Of a stretch of DNA of 64,000 nucleotides, positions 18,630-28,675 are shown in pieces (position 1 is the first letter of the stretch; every line of letters starts with the position of its first letter). The position numbers and the translations under genes were made by a program. The DNA lies in contig JAHLWP010000002.1 in assembly GCA_019057865.1 (NCBI GenBank), forward strand, positions 97,293 through 161,292, read 5' to 3'. This DNA comes from Promethearchaeota archaeon (GTDB taxonomy: Archaea > Asgardarchaeota > Lokiarchaeia > Sigyniarchaeales > SOKP01). Under the pieces are notes generated by a model, which was given only the letters and a program-made list of their open reading frames with translations, made no database searches and was not told the origin of the DNA.

Positions 18630-19538
18630 ATGAACATAACGTTACTAAATTTTTTAGAAGAATTTTTCGAGAATAGTGAGCTCAATCGTTTACATAACAA
18701 TTACAATGGAGGGAGGATTTTTTCTTCCCCCTTAATTGGTGTTACTAGTGGTGATGACCCAATTTTCCAGATATTCAAAGAAGTTGTTGGTCCAGAACAT
18801 CTAACTCCAAATGAGTTGTGGTTAGCTTGCGGACAGAACGATATACCACCATCGCAGCTTCGCGTAATTTCGATAGTTTTTCCCTTTGTAAAAAAGATTA
18901 GGGATGAAAGTCAAAACCCAATAGTTCTTTCAAATGTAAAATTACCTGCAGAAATTTATTCTGTTGGACGTAATTATGCAAATCCATTTAAAAAAGAAAC
19001 TTGTAGACAAATAGTTGAATTCTTTAAAAAGAAGGGATTTAATGCTGTAGCAGGAATGTTGAGTGAAGCTTTCACTGTTATTGCGAACGGGAATTTTTAT
19101 TCTAATTAGTCCGAACGACACATTGCATTCGCAGCTGGACTCGGAACTTTTAGTTTACATGAAGGTTTAATTACAGAAGTAGGATGCAATATTAGATTAG
19201 CTTCTGTTGTCACTAATGCTCCCCTTGAAATTACTAATAGAAAAAGTGATGACCCATATGCAAACTGCTTATATTATAGAAATGGTAATTGTAAAGAGTG
19301 TGTGAAAAAATGTCCCGCTAAAGCTATAACAGAAAAAGGGCATGATAAGATAGAATGTTATAATTACGGGCAGAAAGTAGAAAGAAAAATGATTTCCCGT
19401 ATTGGGCAAATATTAAAGCCACACATCAGTCGCGTCAATGGTAAACTGAGACCACCAGTCTTTCCTGTAGGTTGTGCTTTTTGTCAGTTTGGAGTTCCTT
19501 GTATGGATAAAAATCCAATAGCCAGTGAAGAGAAGTAA
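18630..19538 (+). pseudogene. QueG-like iron-sulfur reductase family gene interrupted by an in-frame TAG
   Basis: Two adjacent open frames are in the same register and are separated by a single TAG at 19107-19109. The first encodes a domain with PAEIYSVGRNYANPF and VAGMLSEAF. Immediately after the TAG comes SERHIAFAAGLGTFSLHEGL, then two cluster motifs CKECVKKCPAKAI and CAFCQFGVPCMD. The family normally has Trp just before SERH, so TGG to TAG is the simplest explanation. The full frame would be about 302 residues. The start at 18630 (ATG) is preferred to TTG at 18609. It could be decay, a sequencing error, or suppression of the amber codon. Confidence 0.8.
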
Positions 19539-19592
19539 ATCTCTAATTTTTTATTCAGAAAATTAAAATTTAAGAGTATTAAATAATTAAAA

Positions 19593-21258
19593 ATGAGATC
19601 AGAAAAAAAAAATTTAGATCCAAATAAGGCTTATGAACGAGCATTATACCTTGGTTGTGGTTATTCTTATGAAGATTTAGCAAAACCTAGAATAGCTATA
19701 GTAATTTATGGAATGAAATTAATCCCGGACATATTCATTTAAGAAAACTAAGCCGATTTGTTAAAGAGGGTGTTAAAGAAGCGGGTGGCACTCCAATGGA
19801 ATTTAATACAATCGCTTCTTGTGATGGAATTGCAAATTCTGGAAATTATTCAAAATATATTTTGCCGTCACGAGAAGTAATAACTGCATCCATAGAATGT
19901 ACAATAAAGGCATATGGCTTTGATGGGATGGTGATGTTATGCTCTTGCGATAAAATCATTCCAGGAATGTTATTAGCTGCTGCTAGATGCAATATCCCTA
20001 CAATTTTTTTAACTGGAGGGATTATGGAGGCAAAAATATTTGAGAATGGTCCTCTTAAAGGAAAAACCTATGTAACATCAGATATTAAGGAAGCGATTGG
20101 TGAATACAAAGTAGGTAAATTAACTAAAGAGGAATTTTTTCTAATTGAATCACAAACATGCTGTTCCCCTGGGGCTTGTAACATGATGGGAACGGCAAAT
20201 ACAATGGCATGTATAGTAGAAGCTATTGGATTATCTTTACCAGGTTGTGCCACAATGGGCGCTATCAGTAAAGAAAAGGAAGATTTAAGTAGAGATACAG
20301 GAAAAAAAATAATAAAGTTAGTTGAAGATAACATAAAAGCTTTGGACATTATTACTCACTCCTCCATTGAAAATGGAATTAAAGTTGCGTTATCCTTTGG
20401 TGGTTCAACTAATATGATTCTTCATATGTGTGCCTTATCTCATGAACTTGGAGGAAATTTAAATCATTTTGATTTTGATAAATTGAGTAAATCTATACCG
20501 CTATTAGCAAAATTCAAACCTGCATCTGAATATAATCTTACTGAATTTCATGAAGCCGGTGGTGTTCAAGTCTTAATGAAAAAATTATCCAATCTACTAG
20601 ATTTATCAACTAAAACTATATTAAATTTAACCTTGAATAAAGCACTCGAGAATCTTGAGATACATGATTATCAAATAATTCGAAATTTAGATGATCCAAT
20701 AGAAAAAGAAGGTGGGATTGCTGTATTAAAAGGAAATTTAGCCCCAGAAGGAGCAGTTGTGAAACAGAGTGCTATAAGCCTAAAAATGAGATACCATAAA
20801 GGTCCAGCTAAAGTATTTGAATGTGAAGAAGATGTAAAAGATGCGCTTTTGTCAGATAAAGTACAAGAGGGGGACGTACTGGTTATTAGATAAGAAGGTC
20901 CTAAAGGATCTCCAGGAATGAGGGAATTATCTATACCTGCAGCAATTCTTATAGGTATGGGATTAGGTGAGTCTGTAGCAATGATAACAGATGGACGCTA
21001 TTCGGGAGCAACAAGAGGACCTTGTATTGGTCATGTTTGTCCTGAAGCAATTGAGGGAGTCCTATAGCAATTGTACAAGATGGAGATATTATCGAAATCG
21101 ATATTAATGATCGAAAATTGAATTTATTAATTACAGAAAAAGAAATAGATCAGAGATTAAGAAATTGGATTAAACCAGAGCCAAGAATTACTACTGGTTA
21201 TTTAAATGCATATAGAAAAATTGTAAGTTCTGCTAAAGTTGGAGCATATTTCAATTAA
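19593..21258 (+). pseudogene. ilvD: Dihydroxy-acid dehydratase, broken by two frameshifts and a stop
   Basis: The full-length gene (about 555 codons) is recognisable: SCDGIANSGNYSKYILPSRE, MLCSCDKIIPGMLLAAARCN, CCSPGACNMMGTANTMAC, and [20 protein letters not shown]. Three lesions break it. Near 19701-19710 one base appears lost, shifting the frame before LWNEINPGHIHLRKLSRF. At 20891-20893 a TAA stands where the family has Tyr in VIRYEGPKG. At about 21059 another base is missing, within [12 protein letters not shown]. The enzyme makes branched 2-oxoacids for valine, isoleucine and coenzyme A synthesis. If decay is real, that step is lost or supplied elsewhere; if these are assembly errors, the gene is intact. 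Confidence 0.9.
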
Positions 21259-21279
21259 AAACAAATATATTTTTTCAGA

Positions 21280-22437
21280 ATGATTGAAGAAAATCGGATA
21301 AGAGAGAATTTATCAGTTTTTTCTTTTCCAAGATTATCTGGTACTGAATTCGAGAAAAAAAGTTTTAACTTAGCCAAACAAAAGATTGAAGGTTTAAATC
21401 TTACACCTTCAGTTCAAAAATTTTCCTTCAGTACGTTTTACTCAAGAATTTATCCTAAATTTGGTTTAATTTTACTATTTTGGCTTCATTTTACCTTATT
21501 TTTCAATAATATCTATTGGGTTTTTACATTGTTAAGTCTAATTTTAACCTTAATGATGTTTCTGGTATTAATTTTTATTACAAGAAACCCAGAAAAAATT
21601 CAATTTGGAAAGACACTTAATTCTCAAAATTTATATATAAAATTACCCTCGAAATCTATATATAAGAAGAAAACTATTAATTCTGATAAGAATATTCTAC
21701 TTTTTTCTCACTTAGATTCAAAAGGACAAATATTACCTATAAAATTTAGAATGCAATCATACTTTATTTGGTTCTTTTCCTTTATTTTTGGGATTTTAAT
21801 TAATACAGTTAATTATTTCCTCTTTATGGGGTCATTCTTATGGCTTTTTATTATAGGAGCAATAATGTTAGGGATAAATTTTATCTCAACAATTATTATT
21901 ACAATTAACTCAACAAATAATAAATCTAAGGGAGCTATAGATAACGCATCGGGAGTTTCTTGTGTATTAGAATTATTAAGATATTATTCAAATCCAGAAT
22001 TCAGATTAGATAATTTTAATTTATGGTTTGTTTTTACGGGAGCAGAAGAGTCTGGTACAATGGGAATTAGAAATTTCTATAAGCTTATAAAAGACTTCGA
22101 TAGAGAGAAGACATATATAATTAATTTTGATGGAATAGCAAAAAGATTCATTCTGTATGATCATGGTCTCCTTAATAATAAAAATTATAAGTCTTATAAT
22201 TTTATTTTAGAAAATAAGGACATAATGAGGATGGAAAGGGCACATAAGATTTATATTGGCATATACAGCGACGGATTATTTCTTTTGAATAAAAAATTCC
22301 AAGGACTTGGAGTAGGTGATAAAAGTGGGCAAATATATGTACATTCTATCAATGATACTATTGATAAAATAGATCCTAAAGTTTTGAAAAAACTCTGTCA
22401 ATTTATAACAATTCTTTTAAAAGATATTGATAAGTAA
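21280..22437 (+). CDS. Membrane-embedded M28-family metallopeptidase
   Basis: The 385-residue protein has an N-terminal motif FSFPRLSGTEFEKKSF, a first pair of membrane segments (about residues 65-105), a second pair near 165-210, and an M28 aminopeptidase core. Zinc ligands and catalytic residues are visible: HLD in LLFSHLDSKGQ, D in GAIDNASGVSCVLEL, EE in FTGAEESGTMG, D in IINFDG and the late H in YVHSINDTIDKIDP. It is a paralogue of the protein at 35099-36382, which shares the same layout, but its hydrophobic insert is shorter. Orientation and substrate are unknown. The gene begins 21 bases after the broken ilvD. Confidence 0.85.
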   Translation: MIEENRIRENLSVFSFPRLSGTEFEKKSFNLAKQKIEGLNLTPSVQKFSFSTFYSRIYPKFGLILLFWLHFTLFFNNIYWVFTLLSLILTLMMFLVLIFITRNPEKIQFGKTLNSQNLYIKLPSKSIYKKKTINSDKNILLFSHLDSKGQILPIKFRMQSYFIWFFSFIFGILINTVNYFLFMGSFLWLFIIGAIMLGINFISTIIITINSTNNKSKGAIDNASGVSCVLELLRYYSNPEFRLDNFNLWFVFTGAEESGTMGIRNFYKLIKDFDREKTYIINFDGIAKRFILYDHGLLNNKNYKSYNFILENKDIMRMERAHKIYIGIYSDGLFLLNKKFQGLGVGDKSGQIYVHSINDTIDKIDPKVLKKLCQFITILLKDIDK

Positions 22438-22443
22438 CTTAAA

Positions 22444-24006
22444 ATTAAAAAATGTGGATTAACAATCCAATTCAAGAATAAAGATTTAGGAACTGTTATT
22501 ACTCCTCCATTAACAGCTAAGTATATTATATCAAGGTTAGGCCAGATTAATGAGGGACAAAAAATATTAGATCCTTGTGTTGGCAATGGTGCTTTTGTTG
22601 AGAAATTAGTAGAGGCAGAAGTAAGTGAAAATCAAATTTTTACTTATGACATAAATCCAATATATAAAGATGAAATAGAAAAACTAGGAGTTTCTTTTAA
22701 AACACATGATACTCTTTTATCATTATATCCTGATTCTTACAATGAGTTTGATATTATTGTTGGTAATCCTCCATACTTGAATAAAACAAGTGAATATATT
22801 CGAAAAAATAAATTAAAATTAAGGAAGATCTATGGAAAAATTAATGCTCATGAAACTTATTCGATGTTTATAGTAAATAGTATATGGCGCATAAAGAAAG
22901 GAGGAAAATTAGGGTTTATTACTAGCGATTCTTTTTTAACATTAAGTACCCATAAAAAGTTAAGAAAATTTATTCTTGATAATTGTATCATAAATGAGAT
23001 CCTATTAGCCCCAAAATATTTATTTTCTAATCAAAAAGTAAGCACTAATCCAGTAATAATCATTCTAACAAAATATCCTGGAGAAAAATGTAAAAAAAAG
23101 AGACAGGAAAATACAATGAGAATTATACCAAGAGTAAATAATGAACAAGAATATTTTGAACCTAAAAATGTTAAGGAAATTACGCAGGTAAAATATCACT
23201 CATTACCGTTTAATATATTTTTTATAGATGTTGAGGAGCAAGTAATTGAGTTATTTGAAAAAGCACCTAGATTAAAAAATTTTGTTAATGGCCATATTGG
23301 AATGCACACTCACGATAATAAAAAATACATTGCTGCAATTGAGAATACTGAATTAGCAGATATTTTTAGAAAACGAAATAAAACAATTATAAATCAAGGA
23401 AATAAATATAAAATCATTTCAAAAGAAGAATTAAGATCCGGAAATTGGAAACCCTATTTGAAACGCGGTGGTTCAGATCAATATTTTAGACCAATAATGG
23501 AAGCTTTGATTTGGGATGAGGATTCTATAAATGAATATGATATTCCCATAAAAGTGACTTTTGAAAAAGAAGGAATAGTTATAAGCGGTGTTAGTTCAAG
23601 ATTAGCAGCTCGCTACATGCCCGAAGGATGCTATTGGGATTCTAATAAAGCTATAGGATTTTATATAATCGATAATTCTATATCGATAGAATATATCTTA
23701 GGATTGTTGAACAGCTCCTTTTATAATTATCTTATGAAAGGGATTATTAATAACACAAATAGTATACAAATATCTGGGATACACACTTTACCTTTTATTG
23801 TTCCTGACAACATTATTAAAGAAAAAGTGGAAAAATTAGTTAAAAAGATAATTAAAAATAAAAAACAAGACTTAAACTATGATTACATTATGGAGCAAAA
23901 AGAAATAGATGAAATCATTTTTAATTTCTATAAAAATAGGTTTAATTTTTCTGAACAATTAAGAAATAAATTAGATAATGAATACTCAATTTATAAAAAA
24001 AAATGA
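22444..24006 (+). CDS. TaqI/Eco57I-type N6-adenine DNA methyltransferase, no canonical start
   Basis: The SAM-binding motif (ILDPCVGNGAFVEKL) and catalytic motif IV (DIIVGNPPYLNK) are both upstream of the first usual start codon (TTG 22777, inside NPPYL), so the gene must begin earlier. The frame is open back to 22438 with no ATG/GTG/TTG; ATT at 22444 would give 520 residues beginning KKCGLTIQFKNKDLGTVITPP. An ATG at 22452 is out of frame and stops after nine codons. The C-terminal half has the expected target-recognition style (YILGLLNSSFYNYLM, SIQISGIHTLPFIVP). No cognate restriction enzyme was seen beside it, so it may be an orphan methylase. Confidence 0.8.
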   Translation: MKKCGLTIQFKNKDLGTVITPPLTAKYIISRLGQINEGQKILDPCVGNGAFVEKLVEAEVSENQIFTYDINPIYKDEIEKLGVSFKTHDTLLSLYPDSYNEFDIIVGNPPYLNKTSEYIRKNKLKLRKIYGKINAHETYSMFIVNSIWRIKKGGKLGFITSDSFLTLSTHKKLRKFILDNCIINEILLAPKYLFSNQKVSTNPVIIILTKYPGEKCKKKRQENTMRIIPRVNNEQEYFEPKNVKEITQVKYHSLPFNIFFIDVEEQVIELFEKAPRLKNFVNGHIGMHTHDNKKYIAAIENTELADIFRKRNKTIINQGNKYKIISKEELRSGNWKPYLKRGGSDQYFRPIMEALIWDEDSINEYDIPIKVTFEKEGIVISGVSSRLAARYMPEGCYWDSNKAIGFYIIDNSISIEYILGLLNSSFYNYLMKGIINNTNSIQISGIHTLPFIVPDNIIKEKVEKLVKKIIKNKKQDLNYDYIMEQKEIDEIIFNFYKNRFNFSEQLRNKLDNEYSIYKKK

Positions 24007-24019
24007 GAAAATCATAATT

Positions 24020-24235
24020 TTATCGATTTTTTACTTTTGAATTGGTACTAGCATATAACTTTTTCGTTTCTTTGGCAAATTTTGCCTCTCTTCCCAGTAG
24101 AAATCCAAAAAGAATACCTAAGCCTGAAGCAAGTATTAACAGAAAATAACTACCGGTAGTAATAAACCAATAAATCCCTAATATTAAACCCAAACTAGAT
24201 ATTAAAAAAATAATTAAAGTTTTTATAATCAACAT
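24020..24235 (-). CDS. Small two-helix membrane protein
   Basis: The 71-residue product has two hydrophobic segments (about residues 4-23 and 29-47) with a GLGILFGFLLGREAKF junction and a basic tail ending KVKNR. No family recognised. It converges on the methylase gene, leaving 13 bases between stops. Confidence 0.5.
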   Translation of the reverse strand: MLIIKTLIIFLISSLGLILGIYWFITTGSYFLLILASGLGILFGFLLGREAKFAKETKKLYASTNSKVKNR

Positions 24236-24410
24236 TTTCCACCTTGAATATCTTTGTAAAATATAACTAAATAGGATTTATCAAGGTTTTCCTCATATAC
24301 TATAAGATTTCGGGAGATTTCACTTTTAAATTTAAGGAAAAAAGAATAACATAATTATTAAAAAAATAAAGATAATATTATATTAGAAATCAATTCAAGG
24401 AGGTAAAATT

Positions 24411-24629
24411 TTGCCAATAGTACATGTAAATGTTTGGAAAGGATTTGGAGAAGAAAGAGTAAAGACTTTAATAGAAAATATTACCAAAGTTTTCGTTGAT
24501 TTAGGTGTCCCCCAACATGCTGTAGAAGTAATTGTCCACGAAATACCAAAAACCCACTGGGGAATCGGTGGAGAACCCGCTTCTGAAAAATTTAAGGACC
24601 AATATTTAACAGAGGCTCAAAAAAAGTAA
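24411..24629 (+). CDS. 4-oxalocrotonate tautomerase family protein
   Basis: The start is TTG, supported by an AAGGAGG eight to nine bases upstream. It puts Pro at position 2 (PIVHVNVWKGFGEERV), the catalytic amino-terminal proline of the tautomerase superfamily once Met is removed. The 72-residue length and the VEVIVHEIPKTHWGIGGEPAS tail fit small 4-OT proteins that ketonise enols. It converges on the TPP-dependent enzyme gene. Its substrate cannot be inferred. Confidence 0.85.
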   Translation: MPIVHVNVWKGFGEERVKTLIENITKVFVDLGVPQHAVEVIVHEIPKTHWGIGGEPASEKFKDQYLTEAQKK

Positions 24630-24643
24630 GAACAAATTGATTT

Positions 24644-26461
24644 TTAAAGCTTCTCGCCTTTAATCTCTTCCTCATACTTCTTTCTTCGCTCTAATAAGTA
24701 AGTGGGAGTTGGAACATCCCACCATCCAACAGCGGGAGATCCAGTGAAAGGATAGGTTCTATTAACTATAATTTCTATAACAATAGGTTTGTTAGATTTA
24801 CTTGCTCTTTTCAATGCAGGGATAATTTCTTCTTTTTTAGAAATTTTTTCAGAATAACACCCAAATCCTTCTGCTATCTTAGTAAAGTCAGGAGAGTAAG
24901 GATTACCATTTTTATCATAAAAAGCTGTGCCGTACCCTCGATCCTCACCAAAAGCGGCTTGTTGCAAGTCCTTTATAGCAATCCAACCATAGTTATTAAT
25001 TACAATGAAGAAGATATTAGTTAATCCTAGTTGTACAGCAACAGACAATTCCGAGATGGTCATCATAAAATCTCCATCTCCAACTAATGCTACTACTTGA
25101 CGATTTGGTTTTCCAATGTCTATTGAACCTAATTTTGCTCCAATTGTAGCAGGAATACTATATCCCATAGTTGAGAACCCTCCAGCAGTAATGCATGTTC
25201 TTGGCTCATAGAATTCGAGTTCCTGAAGCATTTGAGCTTGAACATTTCCAGAACTTGTTACTATAACCGCATCTTTATCGAAAAATTTTCTAATTTCTCT
25301 AATAACTGTAGAAATCATTACAGGTACTTTAGTGTCATCTCGATGCTTATCAAGAAATTTAAACCATTTCTTCGTCTCTTCTTGAATTTCTTTAAAGTAA
25401 TCGGTTTTTTCATAATCTTTTTTATAATCTCCTAGCTCATCAATGATTTGCTTTAAGCAAGCTTTAGCATCTCCAATAATCCCAGCAGAAACGGGATAAT
25501 TTTTACCAATTTCATGAGGATCAATATCAATCTGAATCAATTTTGTGGGAGGGATGGAAAAACTAACACCATTTTTATAAGAACTTGCGGTTTGATCTGC
25601 AAACCGACAACCAACAGCAAGAAGTACATCAGCAGTAGAAGTCATTTTTAATCCTACTGTTGTACCTTTGCTACCAGATGCCCAGCAAAATAATGAATGA
25701 TCATTTGGAAAAGCATCTTTAGCCATCATAGTTGTCACCACTGCAGCCCCAATCTTTTCCGCTAAAATCTTGACTTCATCAAAAGCATTTGAAGTTACTA
25801 TACCACCCCCTAAAAATAGTACAGGTCTTTTTGCTTCTTTTAATAAATTTGAGGCTTCTTTAATTAATTCTGGATCTCCAAGAATTCTCCCACTAGATCT
25901 CCTCTCTAATGGTTTAGGTATTTGTACATCAGCAGAAGCCGCCTGTACATCTATAGGGAGATCTATTGCAACTGGTCCCTTCCGACCTGTCAATATCTGA
26001 TTGAATGCGCGTTGCATTATTGAGGGTAACTGACCTACTGTATCGACTTGAAAATTGCGCTTAACGATTGGCTCAAGAATTCTAGGCATATTTGAGTCGC
26101 CTTTTCGTTCAATCTCCTGTAATACACCTTTACCTCTCATATGAACATGTGTATCACCCGTGATGACTAAAACTGGCATACTATCCACGAATGCATCTGC
26201 AACTCCGATTGCAGTATTAATAGCTCCTGGACCAATAGAGGTAAAAACTGCTAAAGGTTTACCTGTAATTCTATAATAACCAACTGCTATATGAACTGCG
26301 CTCATTTCTTGCTTCGGTTGAATTAAGGTAAGTTTATCCCGATCCTTGAAGAATGCATCAACGAGAGGAAGGTTCCCATGCCCAGGGATTCCAATAACAT
26401 ATTTTACTCCTTCTTTTATTAAATATTTGGAGATTATTTCTCCACCAGTATATTCAGGCAT
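24644..26461 (-). CDS. Thiamine-diphosphate enzyme, acetolactate-synthase-like
   Basis: The 605-residue protein has the three ThDP-enzyme domains. The N-terminal PYR domain has a conserved Glu in QPKQEMSAVHIAVGYYR and GPGAINTAIGVADAF. A central domain follows with RPVLFLGGGIV. The C-terminal PP domain has the cofactor motif VALVGDGDFMMTISEL ending at FIVINN. Related enzymes include acetolactate synthase, glyoxylate carboligase and sulfopyruvate decarboxylase. Acetolactate synthase is the default call, but no small regulatory subunit is next to it and the nearby ilvD copy is broken, so a non-biosynthetic carboligase or decarboxylase is possible. Confidence 0.8.
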   Translation of the reverse strand: MPEYTGGEIISKYLIKEGVKYVIGIPGHGNLPLVDAFFKDRDKLTLIQPKQEMSAVHIAVGYYRITGKPLAVFTSIGPGAINTAIGVADAFVDSMPVLVITGDTHVHMRGKGVLQEIERKGDSNMPRILEPIVKRNFQVDTVGQLPSIMQRAFNQILTGRKGPVAIDLPIDVQAASADVQIPKPLERRSSGRILGDPELIKEASNLLKEAKRPVLFLGGGIVTSNAFDEVKILAEKIGAAVVTTMMAKDAFPNDHSLFCWASGSKGTTVGLKMTSTADVLLAVGCRFADQTASSYKNGVSFSIPPTKLIQIDIDPHEIGKNYPVSAGIIGDAKACLKQIIDELGDYKKDYEKTDYFKEIQEETKKWFKFLDKHRDDTKVPVMISTVIREIRKFFDKDAVIVTSSGNVQAQMLQELEFYEPRTCITAGGFSTMGYSIPATIGAKLGSIDIGKPNRQVVALVGDGDFMMTISELSVAVQLGLTNIFFIVINNYGWIAIKDLQQAAFGEDRGYGTAFYDKNGNPYSPDFTKIAEGFGCYSEKISKKEEIIPALKRASKSNKPIVIEIIVNRTYPFTGSPAVGWWDVPTPTYLLERRKKYEEEIKGEKL

Positions 26462-26676
26462 CTTTAATTCTAATTAATTAATAAGTCATTATTAAATATA
26501 ATTTGATAAATAAAGAATAGATTTAAGTTTGTTTATCATTGAGACTGTTTACTTTAAAATTATTTTTTTAATGATTAAAATTATTTTGAAAATTCAATAA
26601 TCCCTCTCTTTTTATAAATTAAATATCTAGATTTAAATTTATATACCATGTTTAGGTATGTTATTCTACTTAGCTG

Positions 26677-28011
26677 ATGGATAAAGTGCCGTCTACTTTA
26701 GAAAAGATTCGAGTCTTGGGAGAAAATTCTAAATATGATATTTGTGCCAGTACTGCTTCCAGTCGTACCAATAAATATCCAAAACTTTTTGGAGATTCAA
26801 AAAAATGGATTGGAGCTACAGCAAGTGCTGGAATTTGCCATAGCTATACACCTGATGGTCGATGCATGAGTCTTTTCAAAACCTTATATACTAACAAATG
26901 CATCTACAATTGTAAGTACTGTTTTTCTCATAGTTGTAAGAAAAAGATGAGTTTTACACCACAGGAATATGCTCGCACATTTATGAAACTTTATTCGATG
27001 AATGTAGCGGAAGGTATATTTATATCATCTGGAGTTTGTGGCAGCGCCGATGAAACAACTGAAGAAATGTTGGAAGCGGTTCGACTCCTTCGGTTTAAGT
27101 ATAACTTTCGAGGATATGTACATTTTAAGTGTTTACCTGGTGTAAGTCAATATCTCCTCAAAGAAGCAATATCTTTATCTGATCGTATTTCAATCAACAT
27201 GGAAGCTTCCACAAAAGATCATCTCGCAGAAATTGCGGAGCAAAAAGATTTTCACAACGATATTATAACCCGACAGCGTTGGTTAAAACAAATTCGCATC
27301 AAACACAATAATGAAACCCTTAAACTAATGAGAGATTTGAAGCAAGACAATCAATTAGAATACCAAGAAAGGATTATTAAGGACAGGCGAGAGGATGGGT
27401 ACAAAAAATTTCGATGGGACGGTGCTCCAATTCTCAATAGTGGACAAACGACCCAGTTTGTGGTGGGAGCAGCAGAAAATGAAAGTGATTTTGACTTACT
27501 TAACAGAATTGATTGGGGATATCGAGAAATTGATCTAAGGCGTGCTTATTTTTCTTCGTTCATTCCAATCGAAGGCACGCCTTTAGCAGGTAAGCAAGCA
27601 ACCTCACTTGCAAGAGAGCATCGATTATATCAAAGTGATTGGCTATTACGGATATATCATTATAAATTAAAAGATTTAAAAGATATATTGACCGAAGAAG
27701 GCAATTTACCTGAAGGAGATCCTAAAATTCATTTAGCAAGACAGTATTTTAAAGATCGTGGACCTGTGGATCCAAATCAAGCATCTTACCAAGAATTAAT
27801 AAGAGTTCCTGGAATAGGGCCTATTTCTGCTAAACGGATAATAAACTTACGAACGCAAAAATTTGTATTTAAACGTCGACAAGATCTAAAATCTGTTGGT
27901 GTAATATTAAAACGGGCTGATCCTTACCTCCTAATAAATGGACAAAATCAAACTGTTCTTCATAATTTTATTGATCTTGAAGAGAATAAAATTTTACAAA
28001 GAGGGATATAA
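26677..28011 (+). CDS. Radical SAM protein of the putative DNA modification/repair family
   Basis: The 444-residue protein carries the radical SAM cluster motif in KCIYNCKYCFSHSCKKK (Cys-x3-Cys-x2-Cys), followed by GIFISSGVCGSADET and a DRISINMEASTKDHL strand. A C-terminal helix-hairpin-helix is present (RVPGIGPISAKRIINLR), which suggests DNA contact. The family is commonly found beside a DUF4130 protein, and that partner follows here with a one-base TAATG overlap, so they are translated as a unit. The reaction is not established; repair or modification of DNA bases is the usual proposal. Confidence 0.88.
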   Translation: MDKVPSTLEKIRVLGENSKYDICASTASSRTNKYPKLFGDSKKWIGATASAGICHSYTPDGRCMSLFKTLYTNKCIYNCKYCFSHSCKKKMSFTPQEYARTFMKLYSMNVAEGIFISSGVCGSADETTEEMLEAVRLLRFKYNFRGYVHFKCLPGVSQYLLKEAISLSDRISINMEASTKDHLAEIAEQKDFHNDIITRQRWLKQIRIKHNNETLKLMRDLKQDNQLEYQERIIKDRREDGYKKFRWDGAPILNSGQTTQFVVGAAENESDFDLLNRIDWGYREIDLRRAYFSSFIPIEGTPLAGKQATSLAREHRLYQSDWLLRIYHYKLKDLKDILTEEGNLPEGDPKIHLARQYFKDRGPVDPNQASYQELIRVPGIGPISAKRIINLRTQKFVFKRRQDLKSVGVILKRADPYLLINGQNQTVLHNFIDLEENKILQRGI

Positions 28012-28673
28012 TGAACAAAAAAAGTAAAGATGAGGATCCATTGAAAGTCCTTGGTTGTGCTAAAGGACATTCGCATGAAGAACTGATTCGTAATCTTCCT
28101 CGTCATTGTAGATTTTCTCCTGTTCTAATCCAACAGATTAAGAGACTTCCAGAAGTGGTTTTACGCAATTCAAGTACTCCATTCGCCAAGAATGTCAACC
28201 ATATGATGCGAGAGGTTTCTACTGAAGCATATCGTGCGAGACAATTTACACGGACAGAAATAAATAATCGTGGTGTGATGTTTGGAGTAGTATTACTTAA
28301 ACATCGAGTAATAGATCTTGTTTTACACTATTTTTCTAAAAGATTTCCACAATGTATAATTTGTTTATACAATAAACACACACATAAAACTACCATAATA
28401 GATGAAAAAGGGTTAATTCAGGAGTTTAACTCTCCTCTAAGAAGTGTAGTAAAAAAGGTTAGTAGAAATCGTCCAATTATCCCATATTTCGACGATATCC
28501 AATTTTCTGGTGAGGAAATCTTCGAGACGCTATACAGTTCACAATTTATTTCTGAAAGAGAAAACAAAAACTACTTTAAAAAGATGATTCCTAATAAGTG
28601 TTTTAAATTACCTGGGATGAGAAGTGGAGTAGAAAAACGTTTTCGAAATAGAAAGATTAATGATTATCTTTAA
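28011..28673 (+). CDS. DUF4130 protein, partner of the radical SAM enzyme
   Basis: The 220-residue product contains the DUF4130 core: a helix with REVSTEAYRARQFTRTEI, then VLLKHRVIDLVLHYFSKRFP and a strand IICLYNKHTHKTTIID. A Lys/Arg-rich C-terminus follows (GVEKRFRNRKINDYL). The start codon overlaps the stop of the radical SAM gene. The pair is found together in many genomes and is thought to act on DNA, but the specific role of this subunit is unknown. Confidence 0.78.
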   Translation: MNKKSKDEDPLKVLGCAKGHSHEELIRNLPRHCRFSPVLIQQIKRLPEVVLRNSSTPFAKNVNHMMREVSTEAYRARQFTRTEINNRGVMFGVVLLKHRVIDLVLHYFSKRFPQCIICLYNKHTHKTTIIDEKGLIQEFNSPLRSVVKKVSRNRPIIPYFDDIQFSGEEIFETLYSSQFISERENKNYFKKMIPNKCFKLPGMRSGVEKRFRNRKINDYL

Positions 28674-28675
28674 TA

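Noticed and set aside
18630..19538. Pyrrolysine insertion at the TAG
   Set aside because: No pyl gene is in the window, TAG is an ordinary stop elsewhere, and the family expects Trp here; kept only as a remote option.
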